The notes under the pieces were generated by a model, which was given only the letters and a program-made list of their open reading frames with translations, did not search any database and had not been told where the DNA came from. The translations under genes were made by a program, and so were the position numbers. 29,638 bases of DNA from Paramacrobiotus richtersi. Taxonomy: Eukaryota; Tardigrada; Eutardigrada; Parachela; Macrobiotidae. The DNA lies in NCBI GenBank assembly GCA_034698045.1, contig JAQGAU010000375.1, positions 1-29,638 of the forward strand, given 5' to 3'. This document shows, piece after piece, positions 12,201-22,700 of this stretch. How positions within the stretch are numbered: the stretch's first letter is position 1; every line of letters starts with the position of its first letter.

Positions 12201-13547
12201 CAGGGTTACTGTAACTGGAACAGTTTAAAACACAGCAGTAGTAAAGGTGTAGTAAAGATGATAGAGTTAATGATCTGTTAATATTAACGTAAATTGACAT
12301 ATTATACAGACGGAAACCTACGGAAACGGAGCGTACAGTTAGGTCAACCGATACAACTGGTAGATCGCAGGTTTATATATGTACGCAAGTTATTACTTTG
12401 TATTACGCACAGTCGTCCAGAATAGCAATACATAGAGGAAAGCTACAGTCCGTTTGTTTTACAAAATGTTAATTCTGCTGTTGTTACTCTTGTCACTAGT
12501 TCAGAACGCAAGGTTATAATGATTTTCAATATTCAAGAGAGACTACATCACGGTTTACATACCTCGCCGGATCTTTCGCAATACGGGATAATAGATTCCA
12601 CCGGAACATGGCACGCCAACAGTATTTGCATCCAGGGATTCTTGACAGTCGGTAACTTGGGCAGTTTCTTATTGTGCGTGATGTTGATCAACTTAATAAT
12701 GTCTTCCTTTGTGTGAGCCGTGCCCAAGTCGGTTATGCCCAGCAGCTCTGCTATTCTGTCCCAGTGGAGTTCCAGTTTGGGCTAATCGAACAGAAACGTT
12801 TTCCATGGCGTCTTGTGTTATCTTGTTCGCAGAACTTCCAATATTTCAGGTTTTTCACAAATCGAATTTGGATACCATCATATGACTTCCTTATGTTCAC
12901 CTACCGTCCATTCCTTTGGATCCAAGATTTCAACAATAACCACATCACCATGCAACGCCCGATTACGGTGTAAGTTGCCGTTAATTGCGACATCATTGTT
13001 CTCCTAAGGATAAAACACGTTAGAGCATTGGAGATTTTTTCAGCTCGCATTTTTGCTGACGTGAAGTTATGAAGCATACTTCTCCTGGTATCCGAACAAA
13101 AGCAAGGGTAGGTCCCACTACCGCTATTTTTCCTTGAACATATCGTCCATTCTGAAGACCTTCCTCCTCCTCACCATCCACTAAATGTGGGCGGTAAATC
13201 TGCAACCAGTTCGGAGATTCTTAGAACAGGCAGCAAATGTCGTTCCCGAAAACTATGCGGCGATATTCGCAATGCGGCATCTTATGGCGATATGACGAGT
13301 CAACCGAGTCAGTTGCGTCTTTCACCTGTGCATCTGTTCACACAGTGTGCTGTTAACGGCCATCGATGGTGTACGAGCTAGTTAAAAACTATAAGCTAAG
13401 TTATAATGACATAAGCAACGTTTCATTTTCTATACACGGGTATCGTCGGTCTGAACACATCACACGATGGGACATCATTGTATAGAATAGAGTCAATAGA
13501 CTGACCTTTGGCTTGTTTGGTCGTGATTTATTTTTTCGTCCAGGCAT
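9233..13547 (-). CDS. DIS3L2-like 3'-5' exoribonuclease, copy B (RNase II/RNB family), 14 exons
   Basis: Predicted exons: 13547-13506, 13199-13080, 13003-12905, 12781-12563, 12190-12031, 11807-11720, 11558-11435, 11352-10954, 10789-10654, 10566-10455, 10375-10318, 10225-9979, 9799-9327, 9253-9233. Phases join to 765 residues. The number, order and phases match copy A, and several exons have identical length (120, 99, 399, 136, 58, 473 and 21 bases). The first exon encodes a basic peptide ([14 protein letters not shown]), like the lysine-rich start of animal DIS3L2. Cold-shock domain 1 has HRNRALHGD. The RNB motif is [14 protein letters not shown] with Asp 301, 307, 309 and 310, so activity is expected. 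[13 protein letters not shown] precedes the S1-like tail. The terminal exon encodes VTLLAE. Copies A and B are each other's closest relatives in the window. Cytoplasmic decay of oligouridylated RNA is expected from the family. Confidence 0.9.
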
Positions 13548-14164
13548 GGTGCAGCGCCACGAAAGTTACAACAATCGAATAAAAAAAACCGTACTGAAAA
13601 GACAGGAATGGCAGGCGTACTATGTTTGTTTCCGAGCCTTTTTAAACAGAGTGACGCATTTACGCTGCAGTTGCAAATATTCGCGCTTTCTGGTGCAGCT
13701 TGCGTTTAAGAGGATCACAGAATGAAGTATCCACATCACTCCAGGCGATAAATGACGCAATACGAAGGTGCGAATGGGTCTATGGCATTTTCTAGTAAGC
13801 ATACCGTTAGGTTGTACCTTCCGCGTACAACTGTAATTAGTTCCTTTGCAAACCGTGAGATGATTCAATACTAGCGGAACGGGAAAGTCACACATGCGCC
13901 GGTCAGACACGACGTCATGGCAGTTACAGTATATACCAAAACCTGCTGTCTACTGTCTAGTCTTTATTATTCAGCTTAGATCAACAATTGTAAGCAGAGA
14001 CAAATTGATGGAAGGGAGTGTTGTGAGCTATGGGAGGTCGGATCGACCTGAATAACTAGTGCGTGTATAACAGAGTACATATAAGTCATACAGCACATTA
14101 ACATACAATAAAATACAGCAATGAAGTACAAACGAATGGGCAAATAGGAGTTTCCTGCGTATTC
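13548..14164. other. Region upstream of DIS3L2 copy B; possible 3' exon of the Cys-rich gene
   Basis: The promoter of copy B should lie here. On the minus strand a frame near 13860-13750 reads TVVRGRYNLTVCLLENAIDP and ends at a stop soon after. The equivalent stretch upstream of copy A (about 7345-7240) aligns at DNA level. This could be a further 3' exon of the Cys-rich gene, but I could not find a splice join that I trust. Confidence 0.35.
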
Positions 14165-14422
14165 TCACTTAACCGGAAAAGGTTGGCCGTGAGCGATAAG
14201 TATTGGTGTTCCGATATCGAACACACCATTTCCTGTTACACCGACATTTATGCATTCACTTCCGTGGCATAGGCTCGTGTCAGAACAACTTGTTGCACCG
14301 CGAACTTTGCAGCATATTCCGGTAACTGAGTCAGCTGGTTGCCATGTGTTTTCCTTCCAGCAGTTTAGCATCGACCCGGAAATCCAAAGCATTATACGGC
14401 GTAGATATATATGACATTGCAC
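14165..14422 (-). CDS. Small Cys-rich protein, unknown function
   Basis: An 85-codon frame with eight Cys in the mature-looking part, including TGICCKVRG, TSCSDTSLCHGSEC and GVTGNGVFDIGTP. I do not recognise the family. The CC pair and spacing suggest disulfide bonds and hence a secreted or extracytoplasmic domain, but no clear signal peptide is seen, so an upstream exon is likely. A frame at 14646-14439 starting MKLLAVMYEW and carrying YFDLFIPTFSNRK is a candidate. The 3' end reads PFPVK then TGA; a GTTAAG or GTGAGA there could instead be a splice donor. A decayed copy lies at 7644-7935, at the same distance from DIS3L2 copy A. Conservation between the two units suggests that the sequence was once coding. 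Confidence 0.5.
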   Translation of the reverse strand: MQCHIYLRRIMLWISGSMLNCWKENTWQPADSVTGICCKVRGATSCSDTSLCHGSECINVGVTGNGVFDIGTPILIAHGQPFPVK

Positions 14423-14438
14423 TTTGTAGAAGTGTGGT

Positions 14439-14646
14439 TTATCCGTGATTAAAGAGGTTTGCCACCGTCAAGAAAGTGCGTTGCAGCGTTTGCTTTTCTA
14501 TTCGAAAACGTTGGTATAAATAAATCAAAATAATCATTAAAATTAACGTACGTAGAATTAGCGTAGCTGTTACAATGTGCCGCCCTAGCCAAAAATGCTG
14601 GATTTTCTCTAAACTGCCATTCATACATTACCGCAAGCAGTTTCAC
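14439..14646 (-). CDS. Possible upstream exon of the Cys-rich gene
   Basis: Open frame starting MKLLAVMYEWQF and containing NDYFDLFIPTFSNRKANAA. It sits just upstream of the Cys-rich frame on the same strand and weakly resembles a minus-strand frame at 8534-8295 in the neighbouring duplicated unit. A GTGGCA near 14463-14458 could serve as a donor but is not a strong one. It may equally be a chance open frame. Confidence 0.25.
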
Positions 14647-15592
14647 CTAAGGAGCACAGTGTCATGGCGCTGTTATGGCTCTTTTGAGCTCCTCTGCTAT
14701 TTTATGTGTTTATTTTTTTAAAGAATGTTGCTTGCATTCCACCATTTCCGCGTGTGTGCAATCTGCCATAATATTATCATTCTCTTACAACAACTGTCGG
14801 CCAAAACGTGCTAGTAACTGAATGTAGAGAAAAAAAGCATCACTTGTTGTTAATAGAGGTACATCCAGAAACAGATCCAGTTCAAACGTTAAAAGGATAA
14901 CAAAGTTATGTTCTATATTGTGCATCGGCTATAAACTGAGCGATGTAGTCAAAACAATCGTACATAGGCGCTCTTTGATTACATTGTATACGTGCTATAC
15001 TGCTGCATTAGAATTACAAACGATACTGTGCCCTCTTTCAAGCACACCCTTTGTGCATTTCCGGATTAGTCAGTTAAATTAGAATCGTGATATGCGGCAA
15101 TAAGCGCCTAATAATGTTCATGCTTTGCTTCTGGCAACCGGATTCCGCTGCTTTGGCGAACCTACTAAGAAATTATAAACTTGTTAAAGACTGTCTGATT
15201 ACTCATGATGCAGTCAATGAATGTCGTAGTGGTTAGTTTCTTGCTGCGTAGTGAGGTATCGTGCACCATATTTCCGTATATCTGTGCCGGCAGCAAAAGA
15301 GATTTTCCTCGGGACAAATAGTCAGTCAAATATAATGGACTAGAATGTAACCTCACTTTATCACAGTCTGCTGTTGAATACCTGCTGTCTTTAACAAGCC
15401 GCGATAAGATATCCGGTGCAGCCGTGCAGGATAAGCTAATGCTGTTTAGAAGTTCTAAGCGCAGCGGCTCTTGCGCTCAGTTGTAACGTCGGTATACCAC
15501 GTGTAAACAGAGTGAAGGAATCTCCAAAGATCCACCACTTTCCGATTTTCTTGCCTGGTTTATTTGCGCCTTTCCGTTAAAGCTCATAGTAA
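14647..15592. other. Intergenic region upstream of the dsRBD-polymerase gene
   Basis: No gene recognised on either strand. It separates the minus-strand Cys-rich frame from the plus-strand polymerase gene, so it may act as a divergent promoter region. No repeats or RNA genes seen. Confidence 0.5.
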
Positions 15593-18288
15593 ATGGAGTG
15601 TGTCGCAGAAGATTCTGTTGGGAAATTGATCCAAGCTTGCAAAACCAGAGGAGTGCCGCTTCCCGTGTTCAGTGGTGCGACAGGTACTGGGCATGTTGAT
15701 AAGCCGGAGTTCACCGTGCATGTCACCTTGGCTGGAAATAATGTCACTGGGACCGGAGCTTCTAAACAGCGAGCAAAACGCGACGCGGCCGCTAAGGGAC
15801 TGCAGTTACTGGAACAGCGTGAGAGCTCTCCAACGGGTTCGCAATCAACCGCGAAATCGACAGCAAACATGCCACTGCCCAAACGGCCGAAATCCAACCG
15901 GAACAAAAAGTAGAGTTACGCACATACTTTTGTGATGTTGGGCAGTTGAGCAATCTGCATGATTGCACCAATCAAGATGTCAGCAGAAAAGAGCGTTCAC
16001 GTTGTTTGAGCTGAGAATTGATCATGCAGTCGTAGTACTGTACGTTAGTAATATTTTTATCTGGTTGCAGGACGAAGCCAGTACCGAAACCAAGCTTCGA
16101 GGAACGCTGTCCGGAATTTTGCTCAGACAACGTGAGAGAATTGCCGGTAAGAACTTATCATGTATACACTTTATGCTGCTGTGTATTCATTATGCACAAT
16201 AAAAGAGTATGCCAAGTAAAATTTTATTGGTATTTTATTTTATTTATTCAGCCATACCAGCAAATGCGATTACTAGAGCAACAGTCCCAGCTGGATTCTG
16301 GCGACTGCTATATGCGCGAAACCATACGGCAACAGCTGGAATTCACGTTCCGCAAGCAGTTTCGACATTGTTCCGTCCGACTATTCGGATCATCTGTGAA
16401 TACATTCGGAATGCAAGGCTCGGATGTTGACTGCTTTCTGGATCTGCATTTGGACGGCGTTTACACTACAACAGACGAGCAGGTATCTCGTTTTACCGAT
16501 TCTCCATTGATTCTTCTCCTGTTCTCATTGAATATTATGATCGTAGTCTCGAAGCGGATATCAAACGTACAGTCACAGAGACATTCGAGAACCACACCCA
16601 TACCTCTACGAAACCTGGCATCTGACTAAAATGACGCACAAGAAAATTTTGAACTTAATGGGCAAACAAATGCACTACGTAGCCAAACAGCAAGGTTGGA
16701 CGGAAGTACACGTTATTTCAAACGCTCGCGCACCCATTCTGAAACTGCATCACGGACCCAGCAACTTTAGCGTGGATGTATCGTTTACTTCGAGGTACGC
16801 ACAGACGTACATAAGGGTTTAATGCTGATTGTCTAGAATATTAGCAGAAGTAAGCATTTCTTCGTTTTCCGAACCCATCTCACGTATTGTATGTTCTAAG
16901 CTCCAAAAGTAACATTCGCGGTGTTTCCCGACTTCACTGGTCTGCGCTGATCCATCGCATATTTTTGCTGCGGTAAATGGACTATGTTCTCTTATGCATG
17001 GTGTCTAATTTAGGCGAGCAAGCGTAATTACACATTATCAAGTACGACAGACTTGTTACCATTCCACATGTACGAAGCACAATACAGAGCAAAAAAACGA
17101 TATATCCCACTTCTGTCTACTCCTAGGTTAATCCTCCAAAATACCGGCATGCTGACACTGTACAGCTTTTTGGATCGGCGAGTGCGTCCCCTGGTATTTA
17201 CGCTTCGGCACTGGGCTGATGTGAAAGGCTTGTCAGGCCCTAATGGTTTCACAAAGTACGCGCTGACGCTGCTGTTGATCTTCTATCTCTGCAATACCGA
17301 TACGCCAGTTCTTCCAACGCCCAAACAAATCACAGAGCTAGTAGAGTCGCAGATAGAACTAAAGGTTTTTCTGCAACCAAATGGGAAGTTTAGCTTTGAT
17401 TTACCGCTGGGCGGACTATTCGCACTGGCACAGTGGCTACCAAAGTCCAAAAACACAAAATCGGAAGGTATGTAAAAGCTGTTATGCTACTGGTTATATG
17501 TAATCACATTGTGCAACCTGGAACGTACAATGCATTGAAAATTTCTAGATGTCTTATTGGTGGACTTCTTTAATTATCTTTCCACATTTTTGTTCCGCGA
17601 CATGGTTTTATGCGGGTGGACGGGGAAGGTTATTCCTGCAGAGACCTTCCGGGATGTATCGACAACTGAACTGGAAAGCTTCAAATTCCGTCACATTAAT
17701 TTTCAGGATCCATTTGATCTAGCACACAATATCACAAGAAATATTGACCTAGACACTTTCATGAACCTTTTGCACTATCTGGCGGATGAAACCACGACAC
17801 TGCGCAAAAAGAAGCTTAACATGGTAGCACTTTTGGAAAGAGGCCGGGAATGTGAGACGTTGCCATTGCCGACCAAGATAACATTTGCATCTGTCGGCTC
17901 TACAGTGCCATACGACAACTGGGTACTGAACATTACCGACCTGGTGAAAAGTGTGCTGGAAGATTTCTTTAAATGTCATTGCACAAAGAACGACAGCGCA
18001 CTGCAGAATTCGAGATTCGCACAGACAGGGAAGGTTGTCGAGGAATTTGCTTGTCAACTTCAGTTCAGAACATGGGGTCACGAGGCACGTCAGGCTGTCA
18101 GCAAAGTGCTGAAAAGCAGTGCGCCGCATACAAGTGAGTGGGATTTAGAATTCCAGGTCGGGGAGAAGTTGTCAGAGCACCAGATGGATCCGTTGCACTT
18201 TACCGTCACCATTGTGGAGAAAGATTGCCCATCCGAAAGTCTCTGCGTAATGCTGTCCTCTGACGAAAAACTGCCGGATATGACGTAA
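15593..18288 (+). CDS. dsRNA-binding-domain terminal nucleotidyltransferase, mitochondrial-PAP (MTPAP/PAPD1) type, 6 exons
   Basis: Predicted exons: 15593-15909, 16071-16146, 16252-16482, 16547-16794, 17127-17467, 17549-18288. Phases join to 650 residues. Residues 8-75 form a double-stranded-RNA-binding domain ending with the helix-2 signature GTGASKQRAKRDAAAKGLQLL. A basic linker (PLPKRPKSNRNK) follows. The nucleotidyltransferase core has FGSSVNTFG and GSDVDCFLDL, catalytic Asp 189 and 191, and the third Asp 285 in NFSVDVSF. The central domain reads LYSFLDRRVRPLVFTLRHWA, like MTPAP [22 protein letters not shown]. The PAP-associated motif is INFQDPFDLAHNITRNID, like IQNPFETSLNISKNVS in MTPAP. 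The family adds A or U to RNA 3' ends. I cannot tell nucleotide choice from sequence alone. Known animal MTPAP lacks a dsRBD to my knowledge. No clear mitochondrial targeting peptide precedes the dsRBD, so a cytoplasmic or nuclear role is possible. It lies between DIS3L2 copies B and C on the opposite strand. Confidence 0.87.
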
Positions 18289-18629
18289 GATGCCGTAACT
18301 TGTGGCTGGTTGACCAATTGAGACAAGCTCAATCTTGAGAATGTATTTTGAGTCCTTTCAATCGCAGAATATATGCCCGATTCGTAAAACGTTCATACAT
18401 TATAGCTTAATTGTAATTGACCATTGTGAAGTGTGTACGTAGTGCACTGCACTGTATACGTAGTGTGGTGTAACGCGTAGTATAACGTACTGAGTCGGTT
18501 TACAACTTAAGGTCACGGTCTTGTTTGCGATAGTTTTGCGGTAGTCGGTTGTTTTTGTTTCTTTTTTGCCTACTATCTTAGCTTGCGAGCTGAATTACTT
18601 TACCATTGCTACGATTTGAAAAGATTGTG
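18289..18629. other. 3' flank of the polymerase gene
   Basis: No AATAAA is seen close to the stop codon, and no gene on either strand. The sequence is AT-rich, with short repeats of the type TACGTAGTG near 18440-18480. Confidence 0.5.
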
Positions 18630-18796
18630 ATACTGTACGTGCGGGATCAAATGAGTCACAGAGTAGTGTATTCGGAAACATGCGCGTCGAATATTTCTAC
18701 TCTGCCTACACTCACTCATCACACTGCCAAGCCCAGGCAGGGCATCGTTCGCGTAGGGCAAAATTTGTGACTCATTTGATCCCGCGGCTACAGTAT
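18630..18796. repeat. Long inverted repeat, 31-bp arms, 105-base spacer
   Basis: Bases 18641-18660 (GCGGGATCAAATGAGTCACA) are the exact reverse complement of 18766-18785. The match extends outward to 18630 and 18796 with three mismatches, giving arms of 31 bases matching at 28. The spacer contains a second possible stem (GAGTAG at 18661-18666 with CTACTC further on). It could be a small foldback (MITE-like) element or a structured RNA. No target-site duplication was found by eye. Confidence 0.85.
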
Positions 18797-19717
18797 GTGT
18801 TTACAATTGTAGGGACTGGTTCCATTTCTTATCGAAATATCTGCTCGAGAAAAAGCGCTGGCTTCTCACGATGGCGCATTCGGTTACTGTGCAGACGTCT
18901 CCTTGAGTCAGGACGCTTCATGGACACTTCACAAATTGAAATGGATGCCGTGTGGACAGACCTTAGTCGGTTACTTGTGGTTTCAACTGTTATCTTTTTC
19001 GATATGGATCTACTGAAAGTTGTTTCGTTGTTTTATAATTAATTTATTCTCTGCGAGCAGGTGACTCGCTCTTACACTGTCAACGTCTGTCATTAGCATT
19101 ATTCATGTTGATATTCTGTTTTGCGATTTGGAGCGGTAATAAATCGACAACTAGTCGATAACATGTACATAGAATGATTCCATTTTAATTGACCAGTTCT
19201 ATATTGATTTGTTACATCGTTTATTGCGCCGTCCATTAGAAAAGGAACAAAAACCACGCAAACTTTGCTAACTAATCACATACTTATTGGTTTTTTAACT
19301 TATGGTACAGGGTAGAACGCTCCAATAGACAATACAGTAGGTATAGTAACCGTGCCACCCATTCAGAAACGAATTTAATGAATTTCATCCAGATATGCAT
19401 AGGGGTCAAGAATGGTTTAGAATTTTTACATACGCAATCGTATCACTCAAATATCAGACGAATAACACCTCATAAAAATCTACAGCAATGCCAAAAATTA
19501 CATATACCAACGACTCCAAAAGATGTTGGAGACATTAGACCTGAATCACGGCTTCACGATAAGAAAACAAGGGAATTACAAAATTTAAATCAGAAAATTA
19601 CAGTAACCATAACGGTACTCAGGATTCTCAAGGAATCCAGTGCGATAGCAGGAACTATGACAATATTCTGCAGTCTTTGTTGCGATTTTGTATTCTGTTG
19701 GCCACAACGGCAAATCC
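18797..19717. other. Intergenic region between inverted repeat and DIS3L2 copy C
   Basis: No recognised gene. Open frames of about 120 codons exist on the plus strand (18680-19042 and 19378-19737), but they have no recognisable motif; the first overlaps the inverted repeat and the second is antisense to the terminal exon of copy C. An AATAAA on the plus strand at about 19138 may be a distal poly(A) signal for the polymerase gene. Confidence 0.4.
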
Positions 19718-22700
19718 TCAGTGGTCCATCAGAGTGACCTAAATATCACACAACCGCCTCTTACACTGTGACGCTGCATTTTTAAAGTTTACACAGGTAT
19801 TTCTACCGTGTCAAGCCATACCTTGATATTTCTAGGATCACCCTGTTCAGCCGCTTCTAACTTCACGTTTACTTCATCCCAGATTGCTATGGTCATGCTC
19901 TTCCCCGATCGCCATTCAATGAAATAAGTTTGTTTACCAGATGCAACATCCAGTCGATGAAGACAGTTAACGATACTCTTGTCTTTCCATTTAGCACCGT
20001 TTCCGACCGAAATCCTTTTGCGCAACTCGAAGCGTAAGACCAGTACGTCGACCGTGAATTCTGCCGGATAGATTCCCACAACAACTGCAGGCTCGTGCAG
20101 AGGTCCTTGTTGTTTCAAGTAGAATCCCATGAACAAGTTCCAGCTCTCGTATTTACAGTCAGACGCGGCCATTTCTCGACTGTTACATATGTCAATGGTT
20201 TTTTCCAGTGCCGGTATGGGAACATCGCTGAAAAGCATGCGATGTACAACAATATCCGCATAGCGACGAATAGGTGAGGTCGCGTTTGTATAGCGTTTCA
20301 TGCCTTGATAAGAAAAGTAACGATCATGCTATCTGTCATACTGACTCATACAAATCTGTACGTATTTCCAGATGAACGTGAGCCGTTAATATGCGTAGCT
20401 GGGCAACTGATGTGTCCCGAATAGACAGATTTTTTTGTTTGGTCATTCTACAAAACTTTCACAACCCCAAGGAACATATCCAGACTTACCAAGAGAATAG
20501 TGAGAACAATCAGCAGCTTCTTCCGATTGGACATAGTGGGCGCTCCTCATAGTCCTGTTCAGCATGGCTCTAATAGCCGCTAATCGGGACTTTCCATCCT
20601 CACGTTCCAGGAGCTGTCGTATGCCAGTACGGGAAGTGTCAGTCACATCCACCCCCAGCAATCTAAAGTTTTTCTTTAGTAGGTGCATTGCGTCAGAGAG
20701 TGGTTCCGGATGATGATAAAGAAGAGCATGGTTTGGAAATTTCTACATGAGATTCATTTGTCAGATAGGTCATTGGCACTTGAAACTTACATACCTTTGT
20801 AATTGCTTCCGCTGCTGTTTGATTGGTTAAAATAGCCAGCTCTTCGATCATCCTTAAAAAGACATCATACTGTTAGCCGCGGTCTTTTTAATGGAACATT
20901 CTGAGATTGTGTTACTCTTGGCTTTGGTAGCCTCTATCCTTTTCCTCCGTCATCACTATAGTTCCGTCAGTGTTCAAGTTGAATCGATACAGATTGACTG
21001 GTTTGTAGCTGCCCAGGTTTACAGCTTGATCTGCAAATCAAAAATCAACAATTTCGTCTCACCGGCTGAAACTATCGATAAGCATTATGGATAAACTAAT
21101 CACAGATTCTGCAACGATTATTGTTACCTCTCTGTAACCGCGTAACTCGATGCGTTTGAGTTATTGCATGCAGATAACGGATGCTTTCAGCAATGGCCAT
21201 CCTTTCGTCGTTACTTTCATGCCCTTTCCCAAAATCCCATTTCATGTCATTGAAGTCTCCATCAATAACACCCTGCACAGTTGGTAAACAGTGTAGGTAA
21301 AGAGCAGTAATTCACATAATATTGTGGTACCTGGGCATGTTGATAGGAAAGCCTAGCACGACAACGGATAATCGATTTGAAGAAGTCCGACGTGTTAACA
21401 ATCTTGCCGCTTGCGGTCATTTCATATTTGACCGATACGGCAAAACGTTCCTCTCCGGGAACAAGTGAGCATTGCTCAACTATTTCACGCGGCAGCATAT
21501 GCAATACTTTATTGTCTTGCAAATATATAGAGCTTCCTCGAGCTCGGGCACTTTGATCCAGCGGAGTACCGTCTTTCACAAAATGGCCGACATCAGCGAT
21601 GTGCACTATTACTTCGAAGTTGCCGTTCTCCATTCGCTTGCAAGATACCGCATTATCCAAGTCCTCCGATGCCGTTGGATCAACTGTGAAGACCACCGTA
21701 TTGGTCAGGTCTTCTCTATACTCATTCGTCTGTGAGGAAACAAAATGGTATCAAAGTTCTTCAGTGGAAATTAATAAGGTCGCAATATTTACGTACGGAT
21801 GATAAAGCCAAGTCATTTCGCTTGAGGATGTCGAGCTCGGTATCCTGTACGTTGTTTTGCACCAGAATAGCCTTCGCCCAGCCGCTGATATCATCACTAG
21901 CGATGGACAGGTTCCTGTGCGGAACATTGTATCTGTCTTAATAAGCAACAGGAAAGCTTTCTCTGCCGTATTAACGAGTGTGAACTGGAACTTTCCCAAA
22001 ATCACCGTCGAGTTTAATTAGGTTTACTTTTCCGCGTACGCGTACGTATTGATCACATCAGTGAGTTCTACTTGTTCGTACGTTTTTTTATAAGGATATG
22101 ACAATTTTGAAATTATGTATAAAATGGACAGTACAGCGATAATCATGTGCGTTGGTATTTTCATATGTTATAATAATTACATATCGCTACCTGCTCCATA
22201 ACTTTGCAGGGGCTTCGCTCTTTTGCACAATTTGAACCACCTAAACAGCTGGCAGTAAGGTTCCGTGAAAAGCACGAATTACTGCACAACAGGTCGCCGT
22301 TTTCCACAACGGAAAATCTTCTACTCGTACCTTTCCGGATCTTTTCAGGTAAGGTCTGTATTCCTCCGGTCTGATCCAGTTGCAAGCTAATAAGACCTGC
22401 ATCCACTTTTGTGATAATGTTTGGTCCGCCACAAATCCGCCGAGAGAGAGATTTTTTCTGTTTATTTTGTTGATTAGACTAATTATATCTTTTTTAAGAA
22501 AGGCGGTGCCCAGGCTCGTAATGCCTAACAGCGCCGCCAGTTCGTCCCAGTAAAATTCCAGTTTTGGCTGCAAACAAACGGAATCGTGTTATGAACTTAT
22601 GGGTGCCTTTACAAAAACCACTACTGAAATTTCGGCGAAGGAGAATCAGTACAATTTTTACGAGCGCCGTATCTCTTTATACCAGTCGTCTGTGAAACCG

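Noticed and set aside
18680..19042. 120-codon plus-strand frame after the polymerase gene
   Set aside because: It overlaps the inverted repeat, has no recognisable motif, and no splice link to the polymerase is needed.
19378..19737. 119-codon plus-strand frame
   Set aside because: No motif, irregular composition, and antisense to the terminal exon of DIS3L2 copy C.
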